Assembly: GCA_965212245.1 (NCBI GenBank)
Contig: OZ243107.1
Location: forward strand, 2,294,001 to 2,358,000
Source of the DNA: CAKZNE01 sp040222435
Lineage (GTDB): Bacteria; Bacteroidota; Bacteroidia; Flavobacteriales; Schleiferiaceae
Length of the DNA: 64,000 bases
Direction: 5' to 3'
The notes under the pieces: generated by a model
The model's input: only the letters and a program-made list of their open reading frames with translations
Databases searched by the model: none
Told to the model about the DNA's origin: nothing
In this document: piece after piece, positions 31,537 to 38,916 of the stretch
Layout of the letters: each line of letters opens with the position of its first letter
Numbering within the stretch: the first letter of the stretch is position 1
Translations under genes and position numbers: made by a program

Positions 31537-33602
31537 AACTAAAAGCCCGAAATTCATTTATAGCCCGAGACATCAGCTGGTTGCTCTTTAATGAGCGCGT
31601 ATTACAGGAGGCTTTGGATCACAACAACCCTATTGTAGAACGCCTGCGCTTCCTGGGTATCTTTTCCAGTAATATGGACGAGTTTTTCCGGGTCCGTTAT
31701 GCCAGTATAAAACGGTTGAGTCAGATCAGCGAATCGCCAAAGAAAAGGCTGGGCGGACAATCTCCGGCCGAACTTTTGGCTGAGATTTCGGAGAAATCCA
31801 TGCAGATGCAAACCCGTGCCCAAAAGGTAAACGATCAATTGCTGCAGGAGCTAGAAGAGAAGAATATATCCTTCGTAAACGAAAAAAACCTTACCGCTGG
31901 CCAGCAGGATTATGTGCATAAATACTTTGTGGATAAGGTAAGCGCGGCTGTGTTTACGCTACTGCTAGCCGATAAGGAACGAGTACCGCATTTACGTGAT
32001 AAGTCTATTTACCTGGCCATAAAAATGGTGAAGAAGGAGACTCCGGATGATCCTGAGTATGCTTTGATAGAAGTACCTTCTGATTTGGTAGGTCGTTTTG
32101 TAGTGTTACCCAAATATGGGAAGCAATATGTAATGTACCTGGAGGATCTGATCCGCTATAACCTGGAATACATCCTGTTTATTTATGATTTTGACCGGAT
32201 AGAAGCTCATACCGTTAAAATAACCCGCGATGCAGAGCTAGACCTGGATGATGATGTGTCTAAAGGGTTTTTGGAGAAGATGAGCAAATCGGTGAAAAAC
32301 CGAAGAACAGGAGATCCGGTACGTTTTGTTTATGATAAAGAGATTTCAGGAGATATCCTGCAGTTCCTTATGCAGCGAATGGATCTGGATAGTTATGATA
32401 CATTGATTCCCGGAGGGCGTTACCACAACAAAAAAGATTACATCAAATTCCCGGATCTTAGTATGCCTGAGCTGGAGTTTGACTCTTTGCCGCCTCTGCA
32501 ACATCCGGATCTTGATATGGACCGGAGTATCCTGAATGTAGTTCGCCAAAAAGATATATTGCTGTTTACACCTTTCCATAGCTTTTCATACCTGATCCGT
32601 ATGCTGCGTGAAGCCGCCTTAGATCCTTATGTGCAAAGTATACAAACCACCCTGTATCGTGTAGCCGATAAAAGCCGGATGATCAGCGCGCTCATTAATG
32701 CAGCTAAAAATGGTAAGCAGGTAACCGTATTAATTGAACTGCGTGCCCGCTTTGATGAAGAGGCTAACATTAAATGGACACAAGAGTTACAGGCTGAAGG
32801 TGTGCATGTAGTATTTGGTGTACCCGGTTTAAAGGTGCACAGTAAGATGTTCCTCATAACCCGTAAGGAAGAGGGCAGGCTGGAACGTTTTGTTTCTATC
32901 GGAACCGGAAATTATAACGAGTCTACTTCCAGGCTCTATACAGATTATCATTTACTTACTGCTGATAAGGATATTACAACTGAGGTAGATAAAGTATTTG
33001 ATTTTCTCCAGCGCAACTATAAGGTTAATAAATACAAACACCTTATTGTTTCTCCACATTACACCCGCAAGTCCTTTATACAGCTCATTGAAAACGAGAT
33101 CGAAAACGCCAAAAAAGGGAACCCTTCAGGCATTACCTTAAAACTCAACAGCCTTTGTGATGTGAAGATCATTGAAAAATTATACGAGGCCAGCAGTTAC
33201 GGTGTAAAGATAAGAATGGTTATTCGTGGTATATGTTCATTGGTGCCGGGTGTAAAAGGAATGAGTGAAAATATTGAGGCCATATCTATATTGGATCGCT
33301 TTTTAGAACACTCCCGCATTATGGTGTTTGAAAATGGTGGAGCTCCGAAGTATTTTATCTCTTCAGCAGACTGGATGCCGCGAAATCTGGATTACCGCGT
33401 GGAAGTTACCGTACCTATTTATGATGATGTGATCAAACGGCAGTTGCGTGATCACCTGGAGATTATATGGAAGGATAATGTAAAGTCGCGCTGGCATAAC
33501 GAAGAACAGGATAATGCCTATCGCACTATTAAAGGTCCTAAAATACGTTCGCAGTATGCTTTATATGATTATGTTAAGAATCAATTAAAAAGAGGAAGGT
33601 GA
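31533..33602 (+). CDS. ppk1: Polyphosphate kinase 1
   Basis: Ppk1, 689 residues, reversibly transfers the gamma phosphate of ATP to polyphosphate via a phosphohistidine. The N domain opens ARNSFIARDISWLLFNERVL, the head domain follows, and the two phospholipase-D-like C domains carry the catalytic His in LKVHSKMFLI near 434-443, then GTGNYNESTSRLYTD near 454-468, and the second site around RGICSLVPGVKG near 564-575. The length is that of E. coli Ppk (688). The start is a TTG overlapping the sixA-like stop; the resulting MKLKARNSFIARDISWL lines up with family N termini. The GTG of the ppx gene overlaps its stop in the same way. Three coupled genes thus make, break and perhaps regulate polyphosphate. 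Confidence 0.96.
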   Translation: MKLKARNSFIARDISWLLFNERVLQEALDHNNPIVERLRFLGIFSSNMDEFFRVRYASIKRLSQISESPKKRLGGQSPAELLAEISEKSMQMQTRAQKVNDQLLQELEEKNISFVNEKNLTAGQQDYVHKYFVDKVSAAVFTLLLADKERVPHLRDKSIYLAIKMVKKETPDDPEYALIEVPSDLVGRFVVLPKYGKQYVMYLEDLIRYNLEYILFIYDFDRIEAHTVKITRDAELDLDDDVSKGFLEKMSKSVKNRRTGDPVRFVYDKEISGDILQFLMQRMDLDSYDTLIPGGRYHNKKDYIKFPDLSMPELEFDSLPPLQHPDLDMDRSILNVVRQKDILLFTPFHSFSYLIRMLREAALDPYVQSIQTTLYRVADKSRMISALINAAKNGKQVTVLIELRARFDEEANIKWTQELQAEGVHVVFGVPGLKVHSKMFLITRKEEGRLERFVSIGTGNYNESTSRLYTDYHLLTADKDITTEVDKVFDFLQRNYKVNKYKHLIVSPHYTRKSFIQLIENEIENAKKGNPSGITLKLNSLCDVKIIEKLYEASSYGVKIRMVIRGICSLVPGVKGMSENIEAISILDRFLEHSRIMVFENGGAPKYFISSADWMPRNLDYRVEVTVPIYDDVIKRQLRDHLEIIWKDNVKSRWHNEEQDNAYRTIKGPKIRSQYALYDYVKNQLKRGR

Positions 33603-34492
33603 AAGTTCATAAACTGGCCGGTATTGATATAGGCTCCAACTCAGTAAGGTTGCTGGTAAGCAATGTTATTACCGATCGGAAAGACACCTTGTTTAAAAAA
33701 TCATCGCTTACCCGTTTACCTATTCGCCTGGGTGCGGATGCCTTTGGAAAAGGTGAAATATCCAAAAAAAACATTGACCGTTTGGTTACCGGTATGCGTG
33801 CCTATTCCAATATTATGGAAGTACACGGTGTGGAAAACTACCGGGCTTGTGCTACTTCAGCCTTGCGTGAGGCCGCAAACGGACCACAGGTTTGCGAAAA
33901 AGTTTTCCGGGAAACGGGGATCAACATTGAGCTAATTGACGGTAAGGAAGAGGCGAAAATGATCTTTAATTCTGAGATGATCGACAGCATCCGGGATCAG
34001 GAAGATAGTTTCTTATATATGGATGTAGGTGGTGGTAGTACGGAGTTTACTTTGTTTTATGGCGATGTGATCAAAGCCAGTCGTTCCTTTAAGATCGGGA
34101 CCATCCGGTTATTGAAGGGTATGGTGAAGAAGGAAGACTGGGATGAAATGAAGCAGTGGATCAAAGCGGAAACCAGTGATATGGGAGAGGTATTAATGGT
34201 AGGCTCGGGCGGTAACATCAACCGGACTTTCAAAATGTCAGATCGTAAGGCAGGACAGTCTCTGAACATTGGCTATATTGAAAACACCTATAGTATGCTT
34301 CAGAAATTTACTCCTGAAGAACGGATGATGAAATTTGATCTTAACCCTGATAGGGCAGATGTAATTACTCATGCGCTTAAAATCTACAAATCGGCTATGA
34401 ACTGGGCCCGGGCTGAACGTATGTTGGTGCCAAAAAAAGGTTTGGCTGATGGAATTGTACGCTATCTCTTCCGGGAGCATGTACTTCGTTAA
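33599..34492 (+). CDS. ppx: Ppx/GppA exopolyphosphatase-like protein
   Basis: A 297-residue Ppx/GppA phosphatase of the actin-like ATPase fold. The two phosphate loops are GIDIGSNSVRLLV near 8-20 and MDVGGGSTEFTLF near 141-153, with the catalytic Glu in ATSALREAANG-type sequence near 85-95. The family hydrolyses polyphosphate or pppGpp. It lacks the extra C-terminal HD-like domain of E. coli Ppx, so it is the short form (about 300 residues) common in Bacteroidota and actinobacteria. The start codon is GTG at 33599, four-base overlap with the ppk1 stop. Its place after ppk1 supports exopolyphosphatase over pppGpp hydrolase, without excluding both. Confidence 0.92.
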   Translation: MKVHKLAGIDIGSNSVRLLVSNVITDRKDTLFKKSSLTRLPIRLGADAFGKGEISKKNIDRLVTGMRAYSNIMEVHGVENYRACATSALREAANGPQVCEKVFRETGINIELIDGKEEAKMIFNSEMIDSIRDQEDSFLYMDVGGGSTEFTLFYGDVIKASRSFKIGTIRLLKGMVKKEDWDEMKQWIKAETSDMGEVLMVGSGGNINRTFKMSDRKAGQSLNIGYIENTYSMLQKFTPEERMMKFDLNPDRADVITHALKIYKSAMNWARAERMLVPKKGLADGIVRYLFREHVLR

Positions 34493-34523
34493 CATCATAT
34501 AAATAAATACTATTGATTATTTA

Positions 34524-34553
34524 TTTCAATAATGAAAACACATTTTATATTTG
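34524..34553 (+). promoter_or_regulatory. Putative promoter of the thioredoxin gene
   Basis: TTT at 34524-34526 and TATATTTG at 34546-34553 have a 19-base spacing, the Bacteroidota consensus. A possible TTG start at 34551 lies inside the -7 element, so translation must start downstream, at the ATG at 34569. Confidence 0.6.
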
Positions 34554-34568
34554 CATCAAAATAATTTT

Positions 34569-34886
34569 ATGGCTGTATTAACATCAACGGATACCGATTT
34601 TTTTGATCACCTTGGAAACAACGATAAGGTAGTGGTAAAATATTATGCTGACTGGTGCGGAAGTTGTCGGCTTTTTGCTCCTAAGTATAAAAGGGTGAGT
34701 AATGAGGAGGATCAGCAAGACCTTGTGTTTCTTGAGGTGGATGCAGAAAAGAATCCTGAGGCCCGTAAAAAAGCAGGGGTTGACAATCTTCCTTACCTGG
34801 CTGTTTTTCATAAAGGAGAAAGGGTAGAGGGTAGCTCCAGTAGCAAAGAAGAATATTTAAGAAGTTTGATTGAAAAAGTAAAATAA
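34569..34886 (+). CDS. Thioredoxin-like protein with CGSC active site
   Basis: A 105-residue thioredoxin-fold protein. The active site is WCGSC near residues 29-33, with Ser where classical thioredoxins have Pro (CGPC), which usually shifts the redox potential or the specificity. The cis-Pro is in DNLPYLAVF near 72-80. There is no signal peptide, so it should be cytoplasmic. I start it at the ATG at 34569, since an upstream TTG sits in the promoter. The next gene (34888) begins one base after the stop codon and encodes a small acidic protein, and convergent tpx makes a thiol peroxidase. A role in thiol redox balance is likely; a specific partner is not known. Confidence 0.9.
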   Translation: MAVLTSTDTDFFDHLGNNDKVVVKYYADWCGSCRLFAPKYKRVSNEEDQQDLVFLEVDAEKNPEARKKAGVDNLPYLAVFHKGERVEGSSSSKEEYLRSLIEKVK

Positions 34887-34887
34887 A

Positions 34888-35127
34888 ATGAAAGTTCCGG
34901 CTGTACGTAAGCTTTTAAAAACAGAGTTGGATGTTCTTCGTAAAGCAGAAGAAGATTTGTCTGAAGAACGCTCTCCGGAAATTGAGATTGAAGGAGAAGA
35001 TGAAGGCGAAAAGTTGACTCATGTTTTCGGAGCCATCTGGATTAAAGAGCAGGTAGCCAGTGGAGCCATGAATGAGAAAGAAGCTTTACGAGCCTTTATG
35101 GATAAAGTGAGAACTTCAATTAATTAG
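34888..35127 (+). CDS. Small acidic protein downstream of thioredoxin (DUF6952-like)
   Basis: A 79-residue acidic protein with a central Glu-rich stretch (EDLSEERSPEIEIEGEDEGEK) between two helices. The C-terminal part, HVFGAIWIKEQVASGAMNEKEALRAFMDKV, resembles small Bacteroidota proteins of the DUF6952 type that I associate with thioredoxin genes. It starts one base after the thioredoxin stop and is certainly cotranscribed with it. There is no cysteine, so it is not itself a redox protein. A role as a helper or as a target binder of that thioredoxin is inference. A strong bidirectional terminator follows. Confidence 0.7.
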   Translation: MKVPAVRKLLKTELDVLRKAEEDLSEERSPEIEIEGEDEGEKLTHVFGAIWIKEQVASGAMNEKEALRAFMDKVRTSIN

Positions 35128-35143
35128 TAGTAATAGGACCCCA

Positions 35144-35179
35144 AAAAAATAAGCCCTGCAAAATTGCAGGGCTTATTTT
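35144..35179. terminator. Bidirectional terminator between thioredoxin operon and tpx
   Basis: AATAAGCCCTGCAA pairs perfectly with TTGCAGGGCTTATT, flanked by an A tract on one side and a T tract on the other, for 18-base arms in total. Both convergent transcripts can use it. Its T tract reaches the tpx stop codon. Confidence 0.88.
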
Positions 35180-35677
35180 TTAAATGCTTTGTAAAGCTTT
35201 GTCATAATCCGGTTCCTGGGTAATTTCAGGTACTTGTTCGCTATAAATCACACTTCCGTCAGGATCAAGCACTACAATGGCACGGGACATTAAACCTGCC
35301 AGAGGACCTTCAGTCATGGTAACATGATATTCCCTTGAAAAATTCTGATCCTTGAACTCGGAGAGCATCACTACATTTTCAATGCCTTCAGCACCACAAA
35401 AACGCTTTTGGGCAAAGGGAAGGTCTTTGCTAATACATAGTACCATAGTATCGCTAAGATTGGAAGCCTCCTTATTGAATTTGCGAACGGAAGCAGCACA
35501 AATACCCGTGTCAATACTTGGAAATATGTTAAGAATAAGTTTTTTGCCACGATAATCGCTGAGATGCTTATCCTGCATATCTGTAGCGGTTAGTTTAAAT
35601 TCGGGAGCCACATCGCCAACTTGTGGAATTTCACCCGCAGTTTTGATAAGGTTTCCCTTGAACAAGATGTCTGCCAT
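35180..35677 (-). CDS. tpx: Thiol peroxidase
   Basis: Tpx, 165 residues with the start at 35677, an atypical 2-Cys peroxiredoxin that reduces hydroperoxides with thioredoxin. The peroxidatic Cys is in FPSIDTGICAASVR near 53-66, with Gly where most Tpx proteins have Pro or Val just before the Cys motif. The resolving Cys is in KRFCGAEG near 91-98, the usual spacing for an intramolecular disulfide. An ATG 54 bases upstream (35731) would add residues unlike any Tpx; MADILFKGNLIKTAG at 35677 is the family N terminus. It faces the CGSC thioredoxin operon across a shared terminator, a plausible redox partner. Confidence 0.95.
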   Translation of the reverse strand: MADILFKGNLIKTAGEIPQVGDVAPEFKLTATDMQDKHLSDYRGKKLILNIFPSIDTGICAASVRKFNKEASNLSDTMVLCISKDLPFAQKRFCGAEGIENVVMLSEFKDQNFSREYHVTMTEGPLAGLMSRAIVVLDPDGSVIYSEQVPEITQEPDYDKALQSI

Positions 35678-35793
35678 TTTTATATTGATTTTAGTAAAGG
35701 TAACTGTTAGGTGCTGCTGCTGTTCAATCATTTCATCAGTTTTTTAGAATCAGAGTCTGCCATTTTTCTATATTCGCCAGCGTAAGCTGAATT

Positions 35794-36942
35794 ATGGCAA
35801 TCCATCATTATGATCTGATTATTTCCGGAGCCGGTCCGGCCGGAGCTTCATGTGCAATGGCACTGGAGAACAGTGGGCTTAAGGTAGCACTTCTGGATAG
35901 GCATAATTTTCCCCGCGATAAAATTTGTGGTGATTTTATTACCGCTAATGGTGTGCGTGAACTGGTCAATATTAAACCCGATCTGAAGGAACGTTTTGAA
36001 AAGTTTCCGCATAAGGTTATTGGCCGCAGTACTCAGCTATATGTAGGTAAAATGAATCCAATCCAGATAGATTGGGTTTTGAAATCTTACACTATAAAAC
36101 GTGAGCTTTTTGACAATGAATTGGTTCAATCTATTTTGGAAACCGGTGAAATAGATTTTTTTCCAGAACACGCTGTAAAAGATATAGAGGTTAATGATCA
36201 GGAAGTAACGGCCACCACTCTAAAAGGAGAGGTTTTTAAAGCAAAAATGATAGTTGGTGCTGACGGTGCTCATTCTCCGGTGGCCAAAATACTTGCAGGC
36301 TATAAAGTAGATCGCAATCATTTCGGGGGGTCAGTACGGGCCTATTACAGCGGGGTTGAAAACATTGACCCGGCTATAAATGAAATCTACGCACACAAAG
36401 ATGTTTTGCCTGGTTATTTCTGGTTGTTCCCTATCTCTTCTACTGAAGCCAATGTTGGGGTGGGTATGCAATCACGACATATCACTGCACATAAAATAAA
36501 CCTGAAAGAGCTTTTTTACCGCTTTATTGATCAATCACCTGTACTGCAAAGTAAGTTAGGTAATGCCCAAATAGAAAGTAAACTGGAAGGTTTTGGTCTG
36601 CCGTTTTATTCAAAAAAGCACACGGTTTCCGGTAATCGTTTTATTCTTACTGGTGATGCAGCCTCCTTGGTTGACCCTTCTAATGGAGAAGGCATAATGC
36701 AGGCTATTACCAGTGGAAGGATGGCGGCAGAGCATATACGTAAGGCCTTTGAAAAGGATTGTTTTGATGCTGATTTTAATCAAGCATATTCCAATAGCTT
36801 ACATGGCAAGTATTGGACAGAAATGAAGATGAAATCCTGGTTGGTTAACACTTTTGCCGATAAAAACTGGGTTTTGAATGCGGTAGGTTACGTCTGTGTA
36901 AAAAGTCCTTTTATTAAAAGGCGTTTGCAGAAATTTCTATAG
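35794..36942 (+). CDS. FAD-dependent oxidoreductase, geranylgeranyl reductase family
   Basis: A 382-residue flavoprotein. The Rossmann motif GAGPAGASCAMALENSG lies at 12-28, and the typical DRHNFPRDKICGD near 35-47. A second conserved block, GDAASLVDPSNGEGI, near 287-301, binds FAD ribose and pyrophosphate. This is the pattern of the geranylgeranyl reductase family, which saturates isoprenoid chains and includes related halogenases. Likely substrates are isoprenoid quinone or lipid tails, but nothing nearby (the next gene is a hydrolase) narrows it. It converges with that hydrolase, with two bases between stop codons. No transmembrane helix is seen; association with the membrane surface is typical. 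Confidence 0.9.
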   Translation: MAIHHYDLIISGAGPAGASCAMALENSGLKVALLDRHNFPRDKICGDFITANGVRELVNIKPDLKERFEKFPHKVIGRSTQLYVGKMNPIQIDWVLKSYTIKRELFDNELVQSILETGEIDFFPEHAVKDIEVNDQEVTATTLKGEVFKAKMIVGADGAHSPVAKILAGYKVDRNHFGGSVRAYYSGVENIDPAINEIYAHKDVLPGYFWLFPISSTEANVGVGMQSRHITAHKINLKELFYRFIDQSPVLQSKLGNAQIESKLEGFGLPFYSKKHTVSGNRFILTGDAASLVDPSNGEGIMQAITSGRMAAEHIRKAFEKDCFDADFNQAYSNSLHGKYWTEMKMKSWLVNTFADKNWVLNAVGYVCVKSPFIKRRLQKFL

Positions 36943-36944
36943 AC

Positions 36945-37877
36945 CTACTTTTCTTTTAAAATGTGGTTCAGTAAATCCAGAAAGCGGGGTTGTTGGTCGA
37001 TAAAAACGCTATGTCCGGCATTTTGTACGATGTAAAAATTACCAGCACCTATAATGGATCGGAAACGATTAAAGTGTTCCTGGTCAAAAAGCCCATCATC
37101 TTCCCCATAAATTCCGAAAACCGGTGTCTTGTCTTTTATTTTTCTTAGATCATCGCCCAGGTCAAGGGTGGTGTAATGCTCATTTTTATAGAAGCCGGAC
37201 ACAGGGGAACGTGTCATATTTTGAAGAAGACCTGCTTGCTCATGAGCACCTGCTTTTTTCATAAGTGCCGTCCTTTCCGGGCTTGGGTCAGAAGCATTGT
37301 ATAAACCACTACCCATAGCATGCATAAAACAGAAACCACTATAGTTAAGGCTGGTAGTATCCATTTTCTCCAGCGCTTGTAAATATTTCAGTTGTTGAGA
37401 AGACCCTTTTTCAGAATATATCTTTTTACAGCGTCTGATGATGGTTTTGAAAGATTGCTGATAGGAAAGGGGAGAATCTGTAAGGATTAGTGTAGTTACC
37501 TTATCCGGGTGAGAGCGGGTATATTTAATACCTAATGTGCCGCCCCAGCTGTGGCCTATAAGAGCCGCTTTTTCAATGCCGTATTTCAAATAAATATTAT
37601 CCAGGTCAGTGAAAGCCTCCTCAAAAGTATATTCCGGATTTTTGACTTCACTTGAACGGCCACAACCTCTTTGATCAAAAGTGATAAAGTAATAGCCCTG
37701 TTGTACCAAACTATCCGCCATCGCTTGTTCAAAGGAGAATGAATTGTAACCCGGCCCTCCGTGCAGAAATAGCACGGGTGGATCTTCCGGGGAACCATAA
37801 GCGCGAGAATAGATATCCGGCTGTCCGTAAAGAGCAGCAAAGCAAAGACAAAGCGGGAAAAGGATAAACTTCTTCAT
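36945..37877 (-). CDS. Secreted alpha/beta hydrolase, proline-iminopeptidase-like
   Basis: A 310-residue hydrolase with the start at 37877. The signal peptide MKKFILFPLCLCFAALYGQ directs it to the periplasm or surface. The alpha/beta-hydrolase core shows the oxyanion motif LHGGPGYNSF, FDQRGCGRSS typical of peptidase family S33, the nucleophile Ser in GHSWGG, the Asp in YGEDDGLF, and the catalytic His in NAGHSVF. An ATG 42 bases upstream (37919) is less likely because it would extend the n-region of the signal. It resembles prolyl aminopeptidases, which release N-terminal proline, though the exported location suggests a scavenging role on peptides. It stands alone between convergent and divergent neighbours. 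Confidence 0.9.
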   Translation of the reverse strand: MKKFILFPLCLCFAALYGQPDIYSRAYGSPEDPPVLFLHGGPGYNSFSFEQAMADSLVQQGYYFITFDQRGCGRSSEVKNPEYTFEEAFTDLDNIYLKYGIEKAALIGHSWGGTLGIKYTRSHPDKVTTLILTDSPLSYQQSFKTIIRRCKKIYSEKGSSQQLKYLQALEKMDTTSLNYSGFCFMHAMGSGLYNASDPSPERTALMKKAGAHEQAGLLQNMTRSPVSGFYKNEHYTTLDLGDDLRKIKDKTPVFGIYGEDDGLFDQEHFNRFRSIIGAGNFYIVQNAGHSVFIDQQPRFLDLLNHILKEK

Positions 37878-37930
37878 AACACACAATAATACAGAAAAGG
37901 CTTTCATATATTTATGCAAAACCTTTCTCT

Positions 37931-38809
37931 ATGCGAATTCTTTTAGTTTGTTTATTGATTTTTATGCTTGGTGTAAGTACATCTGCTCAGAATGATTCTT
38001 CAGGTGATAATGCAGAATTAGCCCAAATGTATAAGGAAGACCAAGCCGACCGTACGGCAGGCACCCAGTTGGATTGGGGAAAGATTTCCGAAAGGGATCG
38101 CCAGCGTGAGAAGAGAGTGAAAGAGATGTTGGGCCAGGGGCTTGTTAAAACTTCGAATGATTATGCCAATGCAGCGATGATCTTTCAGCACGGTGAAGAT
38201 ACTGTTGCATCGGGTATGGCGGTAAAAATGATGCGAAAGGCTGTGGAGTTAAACCCCGCACGTAATAAATGGCTTTTGGCAGCGGCCATTGATCGCGACC
38301 TCATGAGAAGGAATAAACCGCAGATTTACGGAACCCAATACCGCAGGGAAGGAGAAGGCGAATGGATACTTTACCATATGGATGAAGACGCGGTTACTGA
38401 TGCGGAGCGCAGGGAATACGATGTCCCGACATTGGCCCAAACCTATGCCCGCCTGGAGCGTATGAACGCTAAACAACTCATGGAGCTATATGAGTCCGGC
38501 AATACTGTGGACGAGGTAGTGGCTTTTGTGAAGGATAATCATGATAAGGATTCAGGGTATGATCTGTCAGAAGCTGCGGTGAACAACTTTGGTTATATGC
38601 TGATGGGTAGCGGAAAATATCCGGAAGCTCTAAAAGTGTTTAAGCTTAATGTGGATCTTCATCCAAATGCCTATAATCCATGGGATAGTTATGGTGAGGT
38701 TTTGTTAAAGCTGGATCGTAAAAGGGAAGCCAGGGAAGCTTATGAAAAATCGCTGGCTCTTAATCCTGAAAATACAAATGCCCAGGACGTATTGAAGAGT
38801 TTAAAATAA
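37931..38809 (+). CDS. Secreted protein with DUF6624-like and TPR parts
   Basis: A 292-residue exported protein with signal peptide MRILLVCLLIFMLGVSTSAQ. Residues about 30-175 resemble the DUF6624 family: a Glu/Asp-Gln-X-Asp-Arg start (EDQADRTAG), the AAMIFQHGEDT segment with its His, and LLAAAIDRDLMRRNKPQIYGTQY near 115-137. The C-terminal 90 residues contain two TPR units (AVNNFGYMLMGSGKYPEAL and PWDSYGEVLLKLDRKREARE). The mix of a presumed binding domain and TPRs is common in Bacteroidota secreted proteins. The substrate or partner is unknown. A terminator shared with dnaK follows. Confidence 0.75.
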   Translation: MRILLVCLLIFMLGVSTSAQNDSSGDNAELAQMYKEDQADRTAGTQLDWGKISERDRQREKRVKEMLGQGLVKTSNDYANAAMIFQHGEDTVASGMAVKMMRKAVELNPARNKWLLAAAIDRDLMRRNKPQIYGTQYRREGEGEWILYHMDEDAVTDAERREYDVPTLAQTYARLERMNAKQLMELYESGNTVDEVVAFVKDNHDKDSGYDLSEAAVNNFGYMLMGSGKYPEALKVFKLNVDLHPNAYNPWDSYGEVLLKLDRKREAREAYEKSLALNPENTNAQDVLKSLK

Positions 38810-38867
38810 ACTTTTAAACCTGGCTTATGCCAGCCCTTTGAAAAATAGTCTAAAATCATAATCATAA

Positions 38868-38895
38868 AAAAGCCCGGCAACTTTGCCGGGCTTTT
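38868..38895. terminator. Bidirectional terminator between the TPR gene and dnaK
   Basis: AAAAGCCCGGCAA and TTGCCGGGCTTTT are exact reverse complements around a two-base centre. T tracts on both strands let it stop both the plus-strand gene ending at 38809 and dnaK, whose stop is at 38917. Confidence 0.88.
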
Positions 38896-38916
38896 GATTT
38901 TATAGGGAAAGACGAA

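Noticed and set aside
34551..34568. TTG at 34551 as the thioredoxin start
   Set aside because: It lies within the TATATTTG promoter element, so it would not be in the mRNA. The ATG at 34569 gives the normal family start.
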